Notes: generated by a model not told the origin, from the sequence alone. A DNA stretch of 64,000 nt from Pararge aegeria (GCF_905163445.1 NC_053205.1:1054001-1118000); one strand, 5' to 3'. Shown: positions 33,640 through 45,428, counted from the first letter of the stretch. Numbers and translations are program-made.

Positions 33640-34440
33640 ACAGCAAGACTGAAGTGTATCGATTTTCGGATGGACATTTGCTGCTAACCACCTGAGGGGT
33701 TGAAACGGCGTCACCGGGGGAGTGGGGCGCGCGAAAGCTCACCATGAGAAGTGCCCCAGGGCTCGACGACATCGGGGGTAGAGTGTTAGACGTCGACCCG
33801 AGGGTGCTTCCTGCGAGGGCTCGGTTCGACGTTAAGCTGAGTGTTGGTGGACTTTTGGACTAATCATTGTTTAGTCCGAACGCCCCCGTGACCGTGGTAA
33901 GGATCCACGTCCGGATGACGTCAGAAATGGGGCCCTCGTCTTCGCCGGTGAAGACGCTGTGTTGGTTGTGTGTTTGTGTGATGTTTGGACACATTGTCGG
34001 TAGTTATTTGATCGTCATGGTCGTAAAGGACATGTTTCGACGTCGCCGCCTAGGCTCGACGTCGAGGGCGGGGGTATAAGTGGACGCCTCGACCACTAGG
34101 GGGTTGGGGTGTCGGACTGCTTTTTCAAAGTAGGACTTTGATATTTTTTTAAAATACTGGGCTATGGTGGGAAGATCGAGGTCTCTGTGGAGATCTACGT
34201 TGCGCACTAACCACGGGCTGCCCGTGCCCCATGCGCATAAACTTATTCTGTAGGACAAAGCTCTTATAAGATCTGTGAGGGCTATGGGTGAATATGTCAT
34301 CATAGGACGTATGCACGTTTTATACAAGGTTACCTTGTGACGGATAATTTGCTTTTACGGCAAATCATCAGATAAAGACGACCCATCATATACGCAGCCT
34401 TGTTGCGGGCCTTTCGAATGAAGTGTATCGATAATGCACC
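33640..34440 (-). pseudogene. Jockey-clade LINE C-terminus
   Basis: The frame 34004-34327 reads LYKTCIRP-like MYKTCIRPMMTYSPIAL, SPWLVRNVDLHRDL and an Arg-rich ...EPRRRRRNMSF. This is the segment after the RT domain of Jockey-clade LINEs, where VRNVDLHRDL is typical. A GC-richer 3' UTR (33640-34000) follows. TGAAGTGTATCGAT lies at both ends. It shares its 3' part and its flanks with 19110-19600. Confidence 0.78.
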
Positions 34441-35925
34441 CGTATTTATATCCAAATACGCATCGACATCAATCGCATTTATAACATTAGTTTGGAGGAC
34501 GGTGAGGAAAGTTTGGAATAAAAGCCATTAATAATTACAAATTGCTATTTGTTTATTAAAAATTACGCATTATAAACATCGCCTGCTCGAAATTATCTCA
34601 AAAATAACGAATAGTTAATTACTATTTTTTAATATACAAATAAAAAAAAATAAAAAATAAAACATTACAAAATAATTCACCTTAAATTATTTTAGGCTGC
34701 CCGCTATCACAACGATTTAGAAACCATTTTTAAAAATGGAACAATAGTTGAGTCCAGACTAAAGAGCAAAGTAAACTAAATTGTTTTATAACATTGTTGT
34801 TTATAATGTCGAGTCCACACTATATAACATGTCATATAGTATCGTTTAAAAAACGCGAAAGTTATCTTATATAATCCAAAAAATATGGTATTATTATTTT
34901 ATTACAATACCTGAACCCATAACAATATCATGTTATGAAACTAGGTTGTTAAACATGTTATAGAGTTATATAACATAATTGTTACTAAGTTATATAACTT
35001 AATAACACTGAAATATTTGGAATCGAACTAAAGTTACTTGTAGGCTTATAAAAAAAACTTTATTTTTATGCTGTTATTAAAATGTGAGCACTCAGTTATT
35101 TTTAACAATGTTATATAAAATCAATGTCAAATAGTTTTATTTATACTATTTGAAAGTACGCATTATGTTGTTAACATTGTAGTTAAATCTAAACGTTTCA
35201 AGTTACAATTAGTAGTTAGTTATAAGTAAGTTACTAGTTAAATTACATAATGATGTAACAATAAATCTGTCCACACTGAAATAACAATGTTATATTGATG
35301 TAGCATACATACATAAAACAAAAATTGCTGTAGAGTGTAGACTCATCTTTAGTAATACATTTTAAAAATGGCGTCCGTATTAAAAACAACAATAAATGCT
35401 CAATTCTGTGACCGCATGAGTATTATATTATAATAAAATCATCAAAATAAAAAAAACTATATACATAAAATCCCAGGTGATAATACCTTTTCAAACTTAT
35501 AAAGTTAATGTCATACGAAATCTATAAACATACATTTTTAAGAGTTTCATCTGAAATGTCTGGCCACAATTATTTTTTCACACCGCTCGCTCGACACTGG
35601 CTCATTACAATACCAGTTATCGAAATGTAAAGTACGTCATTACATTCATAAGCCTTAGCAAGGTTGTAATGTACCGAAGTCTTATTTTGTGTTTGAATTA
35701 AGAAAAATTACGCACCCGACCAAAATTCTGTTCATTCCAATATTGCTATCTCGCTTCAAAGAGTTATGCCGGGCTATTAATTTCAACTTGATATTTTACC
35801 GCTTTCCAGAGAAAAAGGGGAAAAGACGGACAGATGGACAGTGGTCCTAAAAGGGTTTATTGTTTTCCTTATGAGTTACGGAACTCTAAAAGCAAGGTGA
35901 ATTACGTATCTTACGCCAGTTAAAA
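34441..35925. other. AT-rich stretch rich in ATAACATTGTTATA-like words
   Basis: Short palindromic words such as GTTATATAACATAATTGTTA recur between 34780 and 35350 and again near 38300 and 38965. No gene is visible. They may be remains of a palindromic repeat family. Confidence 0.35.
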
Positions 35926-35991
35926 TGTCGTATACTAAGGATACTTGTGTATTAAACTCATGTTATACACCAGTATCCTTAGTATACGACA
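35926..35991. repeat. 66-bp hairpin, pre-miRNA-sized
   Basis: Arms GTCGTATACTAAGGATAC (35927-35944) and its exact reverse complement (35973-35990) pair over 20 bp counting one extra base pair at each end. After one mismatch, GTGTA/TACAC pair again, leaving a loop of about 14 nt. Confidence 0.85.
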
Positions 35992-37383
35992 AGTTAAATG
36001 TATTACAACTTTGATACAATACAGAGTGTAGCATACTTGATTTACTATCATCGTCGTTACAAGCAGTATTATTTGAATATTGTTGGCTCTTGTTTTAGTG
36101 ATAAAATTCCTTATTTTAAGTCGGCAAGTTAATAAAACTGTTATTTCAAAATAATACTTCTCCAAGCGATGTAGTTATACATCGAGTTTGAAAAACATAC
36201 TTAATTTTTTCTTATATAAATAACATTTGTAATATGTCACATTTTACAAATTAATTTTACAATAGAAATCGAATTTGGAAGCCATTCCATTTTGTTTTAT
36301 TGGGACTAGAAAATATCGCGAAGAAAATCGAGGCGTCAGCAAAAAAAATCTACAAATTAGAAAAACACGTGTGTTACGCACACTGGAGCGTATAGTTTTA
36401 ACTACTTAAAATGAACTAATAAATGAGAAAAAAGTCAAACGATAGGCATAAAAACTTAAAATAATGTCTATGGTAAGATTCTTTGATAACTATTGATCCA
36501 AATTAAAGATTTTAAACTAAGATTTTCGTGTTTAATCAACATTCCTTTGCATGGATCGTGGTAACGACGGGACGACGATCCAAGCAACTGGGTCGTATGT
36601 ACCCGTTGAACTATATTTAAGAAATATTGATCCAAATTTTTGTGTGCGATAAAAAAACCAAAAGAAATATCAAACTGTTTTTTTTTTGCCAACGCTACTT
36701 TCAGAACTGAAATATCATAATAATTACAACTAATACAAGATTTTGTATAAACACATACAATAATTAATATGGCGCGACACTTGTGTTATATAGTTCCTAA
36801 TGTTGCTTTGCACGAGAAGAAATCAGTACCAGCCGCATAAGGTTATGTTTTTTAGGTTATTCATCGCCATATGTTTGAGTCCGCAAACCTCGAACAGTGG
36901 ACAATTGGTGAACAGCAGGACAAAATCTATTTAGCTAAAAACAAAGCTTACTTTGATATGTTCGAATAACTAATAGTTAAAATAAAATTACGCGTAAACA
37001 CTTTTTTTTATCTACACAGATTATACAGCGCTTTGACAACGGCAATAGACAGTACAAACCAAAGTGTCAAGTACAACTTAAAGATGGTGTTTTTGTTTTC
37101 GATTCTTTGAAGTTAAAATCATAAAGATATCATTTTGTTTTGTGTATATTATAGTTATACAATGTTCAAAAAGAGCATAGACAATACAAATGAAAGTATC
37201 GATTATATAAAACATTTTTAAATGTTTCATGTTTAAATCACACAGAAACTGTGCTTGCAAATCATGATTTTTAGTTAATGTCGACAGATTATACATTTTT
37301 TAAGGCAAAGGCAATACAAATAAAAGAACCGAAATAGACTCAGAGAAAAATTTAAAAGTAAGGTAAGTTCATAAATTACGTAC
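35992..37383. other. AT-rich stretch without recognisable gene
   Basis: Only short random frames. Loosely similar ACAATACAAATGAAAG words recur three times between 37040 and 37330. Confidence 0.35.
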
Positions 37384-37391
37384 GTTTTATG

Positions 37392-37800
37392 TATGGAGGG
37401 TAGAGGTAAGGAGAGTCATCTTATATGGGAGAAAAGTTGAAAAAGTGTCCAGTTGTTGCGCTAAATAACAGTTCAAAAATCCTCCACAATGGCGCTGGTG
37501 GATGCACAGGGTATGGTATGAATGTAGAAATCGTAGATGAATTGAAGTATGCCGAGTTAAAAAATTTAATGTCATTATCGACTAAAGTAGTTAATTATTG
37601 AGAATTTCAACACAGATTTATTATAACCAAACGTGCGTTTAGAGTGATTTTATTTCGTAAACAGTAAATAGTACGGTATTTATATTTGGCGCTTCTTTTA
37701 AGAGTTACCCTGATGCAAATGTGGCGCCATCCTAATTTAATACATTTTGACGACACTTTTTCATATACACAGATGACTCTCCTTACCTCTACCCCCCATA
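37392..37800. mobile_element. 409-bp MITE with 30-bp TIRs and 8-bp target duplication
   Basis: The left end TATGGAGGGTAGAGGTAAGG plus ten more bases matches the inverted right end with one mismatch in 30. GTTTTATG stands directly outside both ends (37384-37391 and 37801-37808). An 8-bp duplication points to the hAT superfamily. It has no transposase frame, so it is non-autonomous. Confidence 0.88.
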
Positions 37801-38379
37801 GTTTTATGTTATAATTTTAGTTGTTTTATTGTTTGACGTCCTAATCGTACAGAAGTTACGTTTCTAATCTACACAGATAAAACTTTTCTTCGATAGACCA
37901 TAGACCAACAAAATTAAATATAGAAATAGGAAGTTTTTTATGTTTACGCACAATGACAAATTGTTTCCCTAAAAACAAATAACGTTCTTTATTTATATGG
38001 AAGTAAGATTACCGAAGATATATAGCTATAATTATTGACCTTACTACCTCAATTTGTATTGTTTACTCCCGCATAATATTTAAAGAAAGAACCATAAACA
38101 CCTTTTAGCTACGTTCCTAATACATATATTTTAAAACATTCACATTAATTATTATAACATTATACCCTCATTCGATAGTTTATTTCCAAACACTTTCAAT
38201 TCTACGTATACATTTTTTTTAAATTAAATTTAAAGTGTGCCCTAATTTTTTAAATAAAGCCGCCCACTCCTTATTGCTCCCAACAGTTATTTAACGTTAT
38301 ATAACATGATAATATTCTGTAATACAATGATACTTTATGTTACATTGTTATACTCATCATTATAATCATCTTCCTATAA
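37801..38379. other. AT-rich stretch without recognisable gene
   Basis: No exon-like or repeat pattern beyond AT-rich simple sequence. Confidence 0.35.
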
Positions 38380-38600
38380 ACCCACTACAGGGCACGGGTC
38401 TCCTCTCACAATGAGAAGGGGTTAAGGCCACCACGCTGGCCCAGGGCGGGTTGGTGGACATCACACGCCTTCGAGAGCATTATGGGGAACTCTCAGGCAT
38501 GAAGTTCTTCTCATGATGTTTTCCTTCACCATTGAAAAAAGTCATATTTTAATTGCTTAAAAATGCACATAGCTTAGAAATTCGAACTTCGCTCCCGCAA
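38380..38600 (-). mobile_element. tRNA-derived SINE, family B, reverse
   Basis: On the plus strand: GGCACGGGTCTCCTCTCACA, ACCACGCTGGCCCAGGGCGG and TGATGTTTTCCTTCACC, then a head remnant. Confidence 0.7.
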
Positions 38601-39554
38601 TCAAGTGTAATTTATTTAGGGTTATCATATCGCAACATCTGGAATAGATCAGTATTACAATAAAAAAAAATCTGGTAAACCTTGCTAAAAAAACGTGCCC
38701 AGTTTTGGAGGAGACTGGAACTCACAGTCCAGCAGAGGTATATTAAAAACTCAGGATAATAAACATGTGTCAACATTATGGACAATATTTTAACGCAGCC
38801 TTAATGAGTTTGCGTATCAAAACTCTGAACTTTGCTCTGCTAAAGTGTAGTTTTTGTAGTGTAAAATAAAAGTGTATCCCATTCGTTTTAGCATTGTTGA
38901 TTTAAGCTTAGCTAAACTATAATTTCCGTGGAACGCAAGCCTTATATAACATAAAAGCATTCATTTCATATAACGTTATATAACATGGTAACATTTTAAA
39001 ATTTCTGTGTGGGTGCACATTTAAATATTAATTACATCATATATTTTAATGTTCCATTTTGAAGTCGGACTTGAAAAAATATTCAATATAACATTAAGCG
39101 AAACGTTGTTTAAAAAAAGTAGAAATACATTCAAAAAAATGATCACGATACGGAATACCCAAATATTGAATAACATTAAAAACAATTATAAGTTCAGATA
39201 TTGAAGTTCGAATATAATACAAAAAAAAATCTTTGAACTTCCGAAATGCAGATAAAAAATGCTAATGTGTTTTCGGTGGCGACAAATGAAACCTTTTTTG
39301 TTTTCTTTTTTTTTGAACCCCCATAATATTACGCTAGGGGGTCTACACGAAACAGTCACTATTGTTTACAATATGAAAAATATACTCAATCTAACCACTA
39401 AACTCCGACTCGACGAAATATCTAAAGTTAAGATTGAGGCAAAAAAAAAGTTGTGAATGTAAAAACCATAATATTTTTCCTTCAAATAGCGAGGTTATAT
39501 ATTCGGTTTTTTCCTTAACGTATGTTGGGACATAGCTCCCTTCATTTATAATTT
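38601..39554. other. AT-rich stretch without recognisable gene
   Basis: No supported feature. A short TATAACGTTATATAACATGG palindrome lies near 38970. Confidence 0.35.
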
Positions 39555-39860
39555 AAATTTTTTTTTGAAGTTATACTTCTTTTGACGCGTTAGGGAAAAA
39601 TTGTGAGTGTAAAATTTTGCGATGTGCGCAAACACCGTCACAAAAAGTAGACACCCTGCAGTTAGCTGTAAGGTTTGACAGTGTACACTTTCAATTGTAA
39701 AAGTATACGGGCTCATTCCGGTGATTTAATTGATTCAATTAAATCACCGGAACACTAACGAATCACTATTAGTATTCCAAGTTTAATTACGTTTCCTATG
39801 TGATTTTTTATTTACGCCAGAGAAGTATAACTTCCATCGCGTGTACATAAGTACACACGT
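39555..39860. mobile_element. TIR element with GAAGTTATACTTC ends, intact copy
   Basis: The left end GAAGTTATACTTCTTTTGAC and the right end AGAAGTATAACTTCCATCGC are inverted. An internal palindrome GTGATTTAATTGATTCAATT then AAATCAC also occurs. Related to 26340-26750. Confidence 0.6.
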
Positions 39861-39952
39861 TTTGTAGCGCATAGTAACTTGTTTCATACAATAATGTATT
39901 TACTTGTTCGTTGCTAAAAAAGTTACCATCGAAGTCGATTTTTCTTAAATAT

Positions 39953-40302
39953 TGGATTAAATACAGGCGTTACTTAGCGGAAATCCATGATATATTATGA
40001 AAATTAAGCTTAGTTTTGCTATACTCCGCGAACAGCAGGAAAATATGTATGGTTTTATTTAAAATTTCTTATATCCTTATACTCAACACCAAACAGATCT
40101 TCTAAATAATTTTCTAAACTATTATTCATTGTAAAGTCAACATCTCCTGAGGGTGCTCCGGTTTCGGAGCGAAACGTGCGCAGAGGATACATTGGCGTAG
40201 ATACGTTTGGTGTGGAGTATAAGGATTGAAAAAATTATAAGTTACACCATACATATCTCGTGCTTTTCGCGGAGTATAGCAAATTAAGCTTAATTTTTTT
40301 TT
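39953..40302 (+). mobile_element. inverted-repeat element with hammerhead-like centre, longest copy
   Basis: Arms of about 130-150 bp are inverted copies: GCTATACTCCGCGAACAGCA left, TGCTTTTCGCGGAGTATAGC right. The centre at 40141-40190 has CTGAGGG, stem GCTCCG/CGGAGC, GAAAC and GTGCGCA. Two core bases differ from a working hammerhead. Confidence 0.8.
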
Positions 40303-41425
40303 TTTTTTGTTAAAATTTTGTTATTGATATTACTTTTTTAACTAAGCTTCAAACCAGCATAAGACGAGCTAAAATAAATTCTCAGAGTCATTAAAATATT
40401 TTATTTGTTTTTTTTTTTACCTCAATTTGAACCCCCGATACTGTCATCCCACCCCCCATTTATAAATACTATATCTACAGCACCTAACTAGCGTACGCTT
40501 ACGATACATCATCTATAACTGTAATATTTATTTATAGTTAAATATTATTATTAATCTATTCACAAAATACTAAAATACAATTGTTAATTTACACTAAACT
40601 AGCAAATATACTCGTGAATATTTAAAACGTTATATATACAGAGTGTTTTTTGTTGATTACGCGTTATAAGTAAAAAAAAGTTACAACAACAATATTTTTA
40701 AGCAAACTCCTGGTATAAATCGCCGATAAATATATTTTTAAGTATTGAAATTTTTCAGCTGACTTTTTATCGCACTAGCCACTACTATTACAAAGGCGAA
40801 AGTTTGTATGTTAGTTTGTACTCCTTTACGCCGCAACTACACAACCGATTTGACTAAAACTCGAAAAGGAGATAAATTATATCCTGTGTAAACACATGGG
40901 CTACTATTTGTCCGGAAAAATCCATACATCCCGCGCGATTTGTGTTGAAAATAGAATTTCATACCGGTGAATCATAAACTTATAGCTTTAGTTTCCCATA
41001 GCAAACTTCCTTGATATGAGATTTAGATGAGCTGTTAACCGCTGTCAATAAGTCTGTACACGCAATAAAAAAATGGCGTGCACACATTATTTACCGCGCA
41101 AGCGCACTGAGCTCAGCCAGTATCTTCATAATGAACCTTCATTATCCCAAAAAATAAAAAATCCTGTATAAGTTATACAACGTTTTAGATATTCATGAAT
41201 AAAACTAATCATAATAAATGTAATATGGCTTCGCTAACAAACTAATAATTGGCGTCACTTTTTTTTATTATTCGTTTTTTTTATATTCATTTGTTTAATA
41301 ACAAAGCTGAATGTCCACCGGATTTGACACAACATGAAACTTGTATTTTGCATTAAAAGAATTTAAAAAAGAAAACATGATGATCCCTTTTACGTTCGGG
41401 ATAAAGTTTAGTACTTTCAACAATA
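40303..41425. other. AT-rich stretch with a Helitron-like or similar TE piece
   Basis: Bases about 40785-41000 have AAGGCGAAAGTTTGTATG and CAACCGATTTGACTAAAA, common at the ends of insect non-autonomous elements. Nothing else was recognised. Confidence 0.35.
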
Positions 41426-41683
41426 AATAAATAAATATACTACAATACACACATCGCAATATAGTCCCAAAGTAAGCGTAGCTCGTGTTTTGGGTACTAA
41501 GATAACTGATGAATAATTTTATTAATAATATACCTACATAAATACTTATAATATATAGATAAACACCCAGACACTGAAAAACATTAATGTTCATCACACA
41601 AACATTTTCCAGTTGTGGGAATCGAACCCACGGCCTTGAACTCAGAAAGCAGGGTCGCTGCCCACTGCGCCAATCGGCCGTCC
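41426..41683 (-). mobile_element. tRNA-derived SINE, family A
   Basis: Full-length reverse copy, (AATA)n tail at the left, GCGCCAATCGGCCGTC at the right. Confidence 0.87.
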
Positions 41684-42222
41684 GGCGATTCAAGACCTCA
41701 CAGGAGGCATCCTAAAGTTGACGCCACTAATGCAGCTGGCATCTTTTACTTCACAGTATTTAAATATGGTGAAGTGAAAAAAAAACACATTCATTCAATC
41801 CAGTAGACATAAAGCTTTATAACAAAAACAATTTTCACTGATCGGTCAACCTTCAAAAACCAAACATTATAAAAAAAAAAAGTATTCCATATTTCTAGAA
41901 ATTCGTTATTTGACTCAAACGAGGCCAGTAGGCGTACAACTTTATTTATTTCAAGGTAGTCTCCATGCGTGCATATTTGACTATAATATGATAGTCACCG
42001 AGACACGGGTCACCGGAACGTACCATGACCGTTACGTCACATGAAAACTGTGCGTATTAAGATTACACGCTTCGTTTACTGATCCGGAGCGAAGATCCCG
42101 TATTCGATTCTTGGTTTCATAAACGTAACTTCAAACGTAACACTAATATTTCAATTTAGTTTTAACTAGCCTTTGTGTAACTTTTTACATATTTTATAAT
42201 CATCATAATATACCTCAGCCTA

Positions 42223-42258
42223 TTAAACCCCCCTCTCTTATACGAGAGGGGGGTTTAA
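42223..42258. repeat. 15-bp perfect hairpin
   Basis: TTAAACCCCCCTCTC and its exact inverse flank a TTATAC loop, at the edge of a SINE B-like fragment (CACCGCGCTGCTTCAATGCG). Confidence 0.8.
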
Positions 42259-42404
42259 AGAGCATCGGCCCACCGCGCTGCTTCAATGCGGGTTGGTGAG
42301 CTTAACGTTAATAATCAGGACATAATAATAGCTTGACGTGCTCTGTGGAGCACGGGAGCGGCAAGCGTCAATTTCCGGACTGATAATGATAATACATATT
42401 TTTT

Positions 42405-42570
42405 TTTAATTCCGACCGGGGAATCGAACCCGGCATTTTATAATAATTTAATTGAATCTCAAAGTTTCGGGGAATGTTTCGCTCCGGACCGATAAATAAA
42501 AAATAAAATATTCCATCGAACCCGAAATCTACACTTACACCACTGAACCATAGAGGTAACATATGACCTC
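42405..42570 (-). mobile_element. tRNA-like SINE piece (two tRNA-like motifs)
   Basis: The minus strand has TATGGTTCAGTGGTGTAAGT and GGGTTCGATGG, then CGGGTTCGATTCCCCGGTC about 100 bp on. Both are B-box-like. It is not a folding tRNA gene. Confidence 0.5.
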
Positions 42571-43079
42571 GAAATACATCCATCAATACGGCACAGACAA
42601 AACTACGCGCTATAACTAGTATACAGTAACAATAATCGTACAAAGGTGTTAGGACCAAAAAACTGAACCAAACTTTAAACTCTTATAATTTTTTTTCTTT
42701 TTCCAAAGCATGTATTCATATGCAGTACGACCGCTGAAAAAATTCGTCTGTCAGTTTCTCACATAAAATTATTGTTTTTTTTTTTAGTTATTTAACATAA
42801 ATAGCAATATTTCTCGGTGCAATATTGTAGAAAAAAATTTAAGTAGACACAATTACATATAGTTTTAAATGATTAGAGAATCTTTCTTCAAAATCCCGAA
42901 CTTTACGTTAGCCAATGTAAATTTTAGCTTAGGTGCTATAGCCTACACAGCCTATAACCAAATGTTATTTTGTTATATAATATTATATAACAATATGACA
43001 TCGTAATTAATTTACCAATAAACATGAAATGTCATCTTGCTTTTATTTTATTTATAAATTTAAAAAGCATTTAAAAAGC

Positions 43080-43260
43080 ATTTAAAAATTTTTGGAACCG
43101 ACAGGATTTGAACCTGCGACTCTCTGGCAAGCTACGGCTCTTCTACCTATTATACTAATTCCGGCATCGATGGTAGGAGAGCCGTAGCATGATTGGGAAA
43201 GCGCTCAGGCCGCGATTGCCAGAGAGTCAAAGGTTTTCATATGCCTTTTAAATTTGTAAA
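43080..43260. mobile_element. palindromic pair of the tRNA-like MITE
   Basis: GGAACCGACAGGATTTGAAC then CTGCGACTCTCTGGCA at the left, and GATTGCCAGAGAGTC at the right, are inverted copies joined head to head around TCCGGCATCGATGGTAGGAG. Confidence 0.65.
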
Positions 43261-43914
43261 AAAAAATTATAATTTTTTATAAAAAATTTATAAAAAACTA
43301 TCTTGCTTTATAATATTATAATGCTAAGATAATAAGTATAATATAACAAGATAACATTTTGTAACATAAGTTCATATTTAACTAATTCCGTGAAGGAGGA
43401 CCATTTCCAAAACATACATAATTAATATGCACTCGAAAGATTATTTTCCTAAATATAACAAAACAAAAACACACATATCAGCTCGGAGATAACAGAAATT
43501 ATTATATAAGTCAGATAGATATTCCAAAAAACTGTTTAGATTTGTTTTTGTCTGACAAAAAAATGCTCTTAACTCAAAAAAATAAGCAAAGAAAATTTTA
43601 ATGAGATTATATTTGGTTCAGTTTTGGTATTCATTAGACGTCTATATCGATTTTGTTTATTGTTCTTATATTTCATAAATACGTACGAAATTCCTATAAT
43701 TTTATTTGGCAGTGACGGACACTTTAGAATTTTGTCCTGAAACCAAAAAGAAAAAAATTGTTAATAATAATAATGTTAATGTTAACATTGTGTGTTCGAA
43801 CAGTGCAATGAGTGAATGATGTGCGGTAGACACGAATGAATCGACGACTAGCAAATCATGACATGAGTGTATATACAAATTGTAAGTATGTATAGCTAAA
43901 TTATTTTATTTTTA
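43261..43914. other. AT-rich stretch without recognisable gene
   Basis: No supported feature. Confidence 0.35.
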
Positions 43915-45274
43915 TTTTTTCTTTAATTGGAAAACCAACAGTTGTAGATACTAACTAGTTAACAGATTGATTGACTTAAAACTAATAACAGGTTTCCACA
44001 GATAAGTCTTATATAAACAAGGGTACCTGATAGAACCCAGCAAAAACGCAGCAAACTAAAACAAAGTGTTAAGTTTACCTAGCATGCAACAGTTTATCTA
44101 CTAATTTGCGACGTACACTATTCATATTACCATAAAATAGGTCAATTTCGGGGTCATTGTAAACAGAATTAAGAAGGCGAGAGACACGGATTAAAAAGTA
44201 ATTAAATCTATTCTTAGTTTTAGTTAAGGGTACGTGCAGAATCTTTTTATGCCTAGGTAATCGCGAGGGTACAAATAAATCTAACTTAGTAAGTAATTCC
44301 GGACTATCTATTGACCCTCTAACAATGTTAAGTAAGAGACAAACGTCGGCAATGTTTCTACGTGTATGAAGGGGTACAAGGTGTAAATCCGAACATGATA
44401 TTTCGTAGGAAGTTTTAGGAAGGTGAAATTTGTGCTTAAGGAATCTAATGAATTTCTTTTGAATACTTTCTAATTTATTGATATAAATGTGATACGCAGG
44501 ATTCCATATTTGGCAAGCATACTCTAGTTGACTACGGACCAGTGAACAGTAGAGGATTTTGATGGTTTTCATTTTTTTGAATGGTTTACTAACACGTATA
44601 ATAAAACCTAAAGCTTTAAATGCTTTGGTCACAATAGCATCTATATGATAATCAAAAATTAGTTTAGTGTCGAGGAGTACCCCGAGATCTCTTATAATAT
44701 CAGTTCTGTTAAGGTTTTGATGTTTTAAAATGTAGTCATAGAGAAAAGGTTCCCTTTTCCTAGTAAAAGATATAGAGTTACACTTTAAGACATTAAGATC
44801 AAGTTTATTTTGAATGCAGTAATCATCTAATCTAAACAAGTCAGCTTGTAAAAGTTCCGCATCTTTAACATTATTGACTGTACGAAATACCTTCAAGTCA
44901 TCAGCAAAAAGTAAAAATTTTGAATGTATAAAGCAGAGATCGATATCATGAATAAAAATAGTGAATAAAAAGGGTCCCAATAAGGACCCTTGGGGCACAC
45001 CCGACGGTACGGCCATCCAATTTGATTTAAAACCATTTAACACAACTGTTTGAAGTCTGTTATTAATATAAGAAGAAAACCAGCGAAACAAATATCCTCT
45101 GATCCCAAGGGAGGCCAGTTTTTTTAGAAGCAAGATGTGGTCAATCCTGTCAAAAGCTTTGCTATAGTCAGTATATACAGCATCAACTTGGTCACGACTA
45201 TCTAACTTATCAGTAAGAAAATCTAAGAATAGTGCCAAGTTTGTGACCGTAGATCTACCCTTTAAGAAACCATG
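43915..45274 (-). mobile_element. 5'-truncated LINE copy next to the dsh stop
   Basis: The element holds the RT frame plus a 3' UTR of about 160 bp. It ends in an A-rich tail (AATTAAAGAAAAAATAAAAA on the minus strand) near 43915. Its truncated 5' end abuts the AT-rich flank of the dsh 3' UTR at 45275. Confidence 0.85.
44075..45274 (-). CDS. LINE reverse transcriptase, C-terminal 400 residues
   Basis: The frame is open from the truncated 5' end (HGFLKGRSTV at 45274) through the first internal Met at 45238 to a stop at 44075. It carries RT fingers and palm: TDYSKAFDRIDH (from residue 23 of the Met-start frame), the PSGVPQGSLLGP motif (78-89) and the catalytic FADD (111-114). A long C-terminal part follows with RDLGVLLDTKL and ESIQKKFIRFL. 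The endonuclease domain and the N-terminal RT part are missing, so it cannot move by itself. The absence of stops in 400 codons suggests a recent insertion. The clade is CR1/Jockey-like; I do not assign a family. It is closely related in layout to the frame at 47832-49378. Confidence 0.9.
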   Translation of the reverse strand, partial: HGFLKGRSTVTNLALFLDFLTDKLDSRDQVDAVYTDYSKAFDRIDHILLLKKLASLGIRGYLFRWFSSYINNRLQTVVLNGFKSNWMAVPSGVPQGSLLGPFLFTIFIHDIDLCFIHSKFLLFADDLKVFRTVNNVKDAELLQADLFRLDDYCIQNKLDLNVLKCNSISFTRKREPFLYDYILKHQNLNRTDIIRDLGVLLDTKLIFDYHIDAIVTKAFKALGFIIRVSKPFKKMKTIKILYCSLVRSQLEYACQIWNPAYHIYINKLESIQKKFIRFLKHKFHLPKTSYEISCSDLHLVPLHTRRNIADVCLLLNIVRGSIDSPELLTKLDLFVPSRLPRHKKILHVPLTKTKNRFNYFLIRVSRLLNSVYNDPEIDLFYGNMNSVRRKLVDKLLHAR

Positions 45275-45344
45275 TTATATAAGTGTATATAAAAATATCA
45301 GGAATGTATAAATGAAGGAAGAGGAAGGAGGCTCGAGTATATTT

Positions 45345-45425
45345 ACAAATGATATGGGAGTATAGCCAAATGATATGAGTGTATACACAAATGATATGAG
45401 TGTACACACAAATGAGATGAGTGTA
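45345..45425. repeat. 21-bp minisatellite in the dsh 3' UTR
   Basis: Four units of the type AAATGATATGAGTGTATACA start a few bases after the dsh stop (minus strand). The same words reappear at 46197-46272 inside the dsh intron. Confidence 0.8.
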
Positions 45426-45428
45426 CCG

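Noticed and set aside
42223..42258. Rho-independent terminator
   Set aside because: The genome is eukaryotic and there is no adjacent gene; the hairpin lies by a SINE fragment.
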